A stretch of DNA of 20,611 nt. Origin: Saccoglossus kowalevskii (Eukaryota; Hemichordata; Enteropneusta; Harrimaniidae). Of the stretch, positions 18,201-20,611 are shown in pieces. Within the stretch, counting starts at the first letter, position 1; each line of letters opens with the position of its first letter. A program made the position numbers and the translations under genes. The stretch is from contig NW_003105131.1 in NCBI RefSeq assembly GCF_000003605.2, forward strand, positions 4,092 through 24,702. Reading direction: 5' to 3'. Below the pieces are notes generated by a model that was given only the letters and a program-made list of their open reading frames with translations, did not search any database and was not told the origin of the DNA.

Positions 18201-20077
18201 TCAAAACAAGTTGGTCTGGCAAATTGTCCCAGCCGATGACAGCCCCTTGTCCCCCTGATCTATTATACACTTAAATACACTTATTTTTACGCGTATATGT
18301 TAATGTAAAAGCTTATGTACTACACACATACCGAGATTACAATCATTTTAAAAATAATTGTACTCCCGCTAAAATATTTCATTTTGTTAAAGGTCCCAGT
18401 CTATTCCCAGAAAACGATGATTGTATTTTAATTTAGTGAATGGCGTAAATTATTTTCTTAGTATGTAAATTATTGTTCGTGACTGATGATGCACCTTTTG
18501 TTATTTTGAATAATATTTGACCAATTTTTCTCTAAATACGGTACTGTGACAAACAAAATAACGTTGTTTCGTGTTATCCCGAAACTACAGCTCCACGATT
18601 GTACATAAAACACCAATGCAGACTTCCATGTGATTCATGGCGAACTTTCAGATATAACTAAGCTTCTACCTTAAGCTGAAAATTCGCATGATAAATAATA
18701 AAGAAAATATCTACCTGTAAACACGACCTGATAATAAGTAATAATAAAACCAATACGAGGTAAGCACCGATAATAATCACTACAATGACTGCAGTAGGCA
18801 AGGTATCTGATTCAGTTGATGATATCTGTCGAAAAGAAGCACGGATAGGTACGTGGACTATACATGCATAAACTAAGTAGTCATTTGAAAAAAAGACCTA
18901 GAAGAAATTGCATACATTTTTCATATTAATGTGACAGAGATTTTTTCCCTGAGTGGACGCATGGACACTGTTTTCTTAAATAAGAGTTATTTTAACTTCT
19001 CGGGCTGTTAATAGAGCATCATTTTTTAAAAAAAATCTCTCGCTCTTCAGACTTTAAATGGGCGTCACTTTATTCAACCCATACACGTTTGTTTTCTCAG
19101 TTTCATGTAAGTTTACAACGTAGAAAACTTCTTCTGAATATGTAGGTAGTAATATGTCTACTTCTGTTATAAATGTGTATACCGTTACAAAAGACACAAA
19201 ACGTAAGTAATGAATGTTTGGACTGGCATTTAACTTGTAATTTTTCCAAAGATATGATAGCCGCCATCATGAATTCGAGCACAGTCCCGGTGTGGAGGGA
19301 CTGTGATTATACGCATAACTATATACATGTACACAAACCAAACCCATCACTGTGAGGACACGTTACCCTGGGCGTTATATTTATAGTTCAAGGTTATCGC
19401 ACTTAATTGTCCAGTAGACAGCATAAACTCTTTTCGATTTGACATCTGAAATTTTAAATATTTTATTCGCATATACCTGACGACATTTTGTGTCAGTCAA
19501 GTTCCCCCGATTCTTAGTCACACCTTTGAGTCATCTATAAAATTTGTATTGTCTTTTTCAACAACCCCCGTACTTTTAAGTAAAGATTGATCGTTGGACT
19601 GAAGTGCTGGCATACCACAGTGAGGCAGGTAGTGAACCTTCGGACTAATGGACGCTCAAAACAATGGACCTTCGGACCGGTGCAACAACAAACGAAATAA
19701 AAAAAACACACTGAAATATTTGAGTTTCCAAATTGCCATTTTGGCGCTCCTATTTGATTAAGTAAATTCAGGGTGTCCAAGACTCTGTCAACCGTAACCT
19801 CACTGGGAAGTCAAATGTACGCTAAAAGTATGGTACAATGTTATTCTCAAAGTCATTAAAAAACCAACAGACGGACAAAAAAAAAGCACGAGGTCGAACT
19901 CAAGTGATCTTGTGTGAATGATGTGTAACACTTGCGGTATATTTAAAAGAAAGAAATCTTAAGTACCTTCTTGTACAGTCACTTCCTGTATTCAACGTAG
20001 ATTGTTTATGAAATGAAAGTTTGAATTATCATCATGGTAAAAAAAACTTAACAAAATATTACCTCTGAATCAGACAT
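12139..20077 (-). CDS. Small single-pass membrane protein with very cysteine-rich tail (complete, 5-6 exons, unnamed family)
   Basis: Exons 20063-20077, 18715-18825, 16171-16326, 14500-14550 and 12139-12219 all join in phase 0, giving 137 codons. A doubtful exon at 14334-14390 would give 156. Residues 1-15 are Ser/acid-rich. Residues 15-37 are one hydrophobic helix (TAVIVVIIIG then AYLVLVLLLL), followed by Arg38 and Cys40. The remaining 95 residues hold 21 cysteines, with C-x2-C-x2-C, CCNC, CNCC and CGVCQCDC clusters, ending CCKIDMH. There is no cleavable signal. The acidic N side and basic C side favour N-out/C-in, leaving a cytosolic cysteine cluster that could bind metal or be acylated, but orientation is inference. 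I do not recognise a named family. The pattern loosely recalls I-mfa-type cysteine-rich domains, which I would not assert. All-phase-0 exons and good splice sites are the main support. Confidence 0.82.
12354..12566. mobile_element. TA-flanked inverted-repeat MITE (intron 4) with internal motif copies
   Basis: Starts TACTGTAAAA and ends with the complement TTTTACAGTA. The arms also share ATTCACTGGGTTT. The motif ATTCACTGGGTTTT-like appears three times in direct orientation (about 12373, 12414, 12480) and once inverted (about 12530). TA flanks would fit Tc1/mariner-like or ISL2EU-like mobilisation; this is inference. Confidence 0.65.
12567..14333. other. Rest of the long intron before the terminal cysteine-rich exon
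   Basis: About 1.8 kb. A plus-strand frame of 216 codons (12866-13516) starts in hydrophobic low-complexity sequence and passes into a richer tract with short reiterations (CCCCAAGAC, CAAGACT, CTCGTC). I see no domain; it looks like repeat-derived non-coding DNA rather than a gene. An imperfect palindrome centres near 13842. Confidence 0.45.
14334..14390 (-). CDS. Candidate extra or alternative exon of the cysteine-rich gene
   Basis: In phase 0 this reads YCISTAHTDCADRPVCNIQ. It resembles exon 4: both begin with an aromatic or basic residue plus Cys, end VCN or MCN, and span 14 residues from first to last Cys. It lies only 109 bp downstream of exon 4. The splice sites are weak: acceptor ATGTTATGGAG lacks a pyrimidine tract and the donor is GTGTTT. 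It could be a duplicated exon used alternatively, or a decayed one. Confidence 0.35.
14500..14550 (-). CDS. Cysteine-rich gene exon 4: 17-codon exon
   Basis: Acceptor CTATTTTGTAG, donor GTAAGTATG, phase 0. Encodes KCSIEKCLPNNMDPMCN. Joined to exon 5 it gives ...MCN-CGVCQCDC, continuing the cysteine spacing smoothly. Confidence 0.8.
15257..16077. mobile_element. Element of about 820 bp with internal tandem repeats (~160 bp) and hairpin end
   Basis: Four to five diverged copies of a unit of about 160 bp contain CTGAGAGAG (at 15447, 15609, 15768 and 15917; spacing 162, 159 and 149), AAGTCGAAAAT and TTTTTACCAAAAATG. The array is bounded by inverted 12-mers TAGCTCCGCTGT (15257-15268) and ACAGCGGAGCTA (16065-16076). 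The right end is a strong hairpin at 16045-16075. It fills much of the intron between exons 3 and 4. Confidence 0.8.
16171..16326 (-). CDS. Cysteine-rich gene exon 3: eleven-cysteine core
   Basis: Acceptor ATTATCTCAACAG, donor GTGAGTATT, 52 codons, phase 0. Eleven cysteines, including FCNECAPCGK, QQCCNCW, EACNCCAYPN and ACLDSICGPP. An open frame this cysteine-dense, bounded by good splice sites, is unlikely by chance. Confidence 0.85.
16434..16944. mobile_element. Inverted-repeat element starting CCAGT (intron 2 of the cysteine-rich gene)
   Basis: Left end CCAGTGGGACGGGGTGT, then ATCCGGAAA and GGTCAATTT. The right end is the complement with small gaps (AATTGACC, TTTCCGGATT, ACACCTCGCCCC, ACTGG). 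About 510 bp, no coding capacity, no obvious target duplication. Confidence 0.65.
16969..17242. mobile_element. TTAA-flanked MITE, family B, copy 2 (opposite orientation)
   Basis: TTAA at both limits, with inverted termini TTAAAGGACG...GTCGTAG and CGACGACTGCCGCCCTTTAA. Read on the minus strand, its right end and interior match the 3669-3847 copy (GGGTCTCATATAAACAAAG, ACCAAGCTTTAAT, GGTGTCGAAG). It is 95 bp longer than that copy. Confidence 0.8.
17243..18250. repeat. Strongly diverged tandem or dispersed repeat array
   Basis: Related blocks recur at about 17243, 17830, 17950 and 18135. They share AAAGTCGAGGA-AAATGCA, GAAATCAG, TGACC-GAAA, GTTTGTCTGGCAAA-TTT and CACCTCTGA-TCACT. The units are old and partly missing. 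One interval holds a separate inverted repeat (17657-17802). Confidence 0.5.
17657..17802. repeat. Inverted repeat of about 146 bp, MITE-like
   Basis: Arms GACTTGCACACAGTCTCTTG (with TTTA) and its complement (TAAACAAGAGACTG...GCAAGTC) differ at a single position. The complementarity continues loosely inward. No target duplication was recognised. Confidence 0.7.
18715..18825 (-). CDS. Cysteine-rich gene exon 2: transmembrane helix
   Basis: Acceptor GCTTCTTTTCGACAG, donor GTAGAT (weak), 37 codons, phase 0 at both ends. Encodes ISSTESDTLP followed by about 22 hydrophobic residues and RSCLQ. Confidence 0.8.
18826..20062. other. Intron 1 of the cysteine-rich gene
   Basis: About 1.2 kb of AT-rich intron. 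It contains a perfect 9-bp hairpin CACAGTCCC/GGGACTGTG (19280-19305) and a CTTCGGACC-type repeat fragment near 19637-19680. No other exon was recognised. Confidence 0.55.
19280..19305. repeat. Perfect 9-bp hairpin
   Basis: CACAGTCCC and GGGACTGTG pair around an 8-base loop. It may be a MITE remnant; no function is implied. Confidence 0.6.
20063..20077 (-). CDS. Cysteine-rich gene exon 1: five codons MSDSE
   Basis: ATG in context GCGAAGATG (A at -3), five codons, then donor GTAATATTT, phase 0. The frame is open for some distance upstream but I saw no earlier in-frame ATG. Such a tiny first exon is easily missed by gene finders. Confidence 0.7.
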
Positions 20078-20611
20078 CTTCGCAAACAGTTCGAAGACAG
20101 AGATATTACTAATATGGAACTTGTTTACACTCGCGTCAGAATGCCATGTCAGCCTAGTACTTTGGCTGGCTGCGCATGTCACGCATATTGCCACAGCAAC
20201 CAACTGTTTGTCGTTGCACGTACATATCCGATAACATAACCCCCCCCCCCCCGCGCTCTCGTGTATTGCAATGTACGATCTTTATTCAAATACATTTCTT
20301 GCCAATCATAATGCCACGCGTAACCTTTATAGTCATGGCATATAATAAAATGCAGATGGCGTGCAGATGTTACGCCCATTTGTTTACATCCACCATTCTT
20401 AGCTGCACAAGAATGCAGTACATGTATTTAGGTTTCGGTCCACTGGTATGAGTAGCAATTAAAGATGAACGAAACATTGTAACCGTTCTTGGGTTTTAAT
20501 ATACTTATTGTATCTGGTGTTTTACTTACTACATACAGTTAGCGATGACATACTTAATGAGACATAATATATAAGTACAGAGGGAAAGGAATCCAGTTCA
20601 ATCGCAGATAC
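20078..20611. other. 5' flank and probable promoter region of the cysteine-rich gene
   Basis: The last 530 bases lie upstream of the five-codon first exon on the minus strand, so the promoter and 5' untranslated region should be here. A run of 13 Cs (20240-20252) is present. No TATA box was convincing. The 66- and 91-codon frames here look like chance. Confidence 0.4.
20240..20252. repeat. Poly-C run of 13
   Basis: An uninterrupted homopolymer about 165 bases upstream of the cysteine-rich start codon. It is prone to length change and sequencing error. Confidence 0.9.

Noticed and set aside
1-20611. tRNA, rRNA, CRISPR array or prokaryotic operon features
   Set aside because: No T-arm-like GGTTCGA with matching stems, no rRNA core, and no spaced direct repeats of CRISPR type. 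The gene structure is intron-bearing and eukaryotic.

Overview
The window is nuclear DNA from an animal, most likely a marine invertebrate. The genes are split by GT-AG introns, the sequence is AT-rich, and the gene families (peptidoglycan recognition protein, SLC6 transporter) are metazoan. Introns and spacers are packed with short inverted-repeat transposons. A deuterostome such as a hemichordate, echinoderm or cephalochordate seems plausible, but the phylum cannot be fixed from the sequence alone.

Three genes can be reconstructed, all on the minus strand. (1) 784-1012 is the first recognisable coding exon of an SLC6 sodium-coupled neurotransmitter/amino-acid transporter; the rest lies beyond the left edge. 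(2) 4005-7662 is a complete five-exon gene for a 225-residue secreted peptidoglycan recognition protein. It has a signal peptide, a six-cysteine defensin-like module and a PGRP/amidase domain with all zinc-ligand positions intact. (3) 12139-20077 is a five- or six-exon gene for a small single-pass membrane protein (137 residues, or 156 with a doubtful extra exon). Its tail is about 22% cysteine, and I cannot assign it to a named family. Exons of genes 2 and 3 are so small that most lie in no long open reading frame; they were found from splice sites and phase agreement.

The rest is mainly non-autonomous DNA transposons. There are two hAT-type MITEs with perfect 8-bp target duplications, and two related families of TTAA-flanked MITEs. 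A 75-bp MITE is nested in one of these with a 9-bp duplication, and the empty site is preserved in a sister copy. Others are a decayed pogo/Tigger-like element, several further inverted-repeat elements, an element of about 820 bp built of tandem repeats of about 160 bp, and a diverged tandem array. No tRNA, rRNA, CRISPR or intact transposase was seen.

Gene 2 probably acts outside the cell on bacterial peptidoglycan and gene 1 moves amino acids or transmitters. Nothing shows that the three genes work together; shared strand and proximity are the only links.
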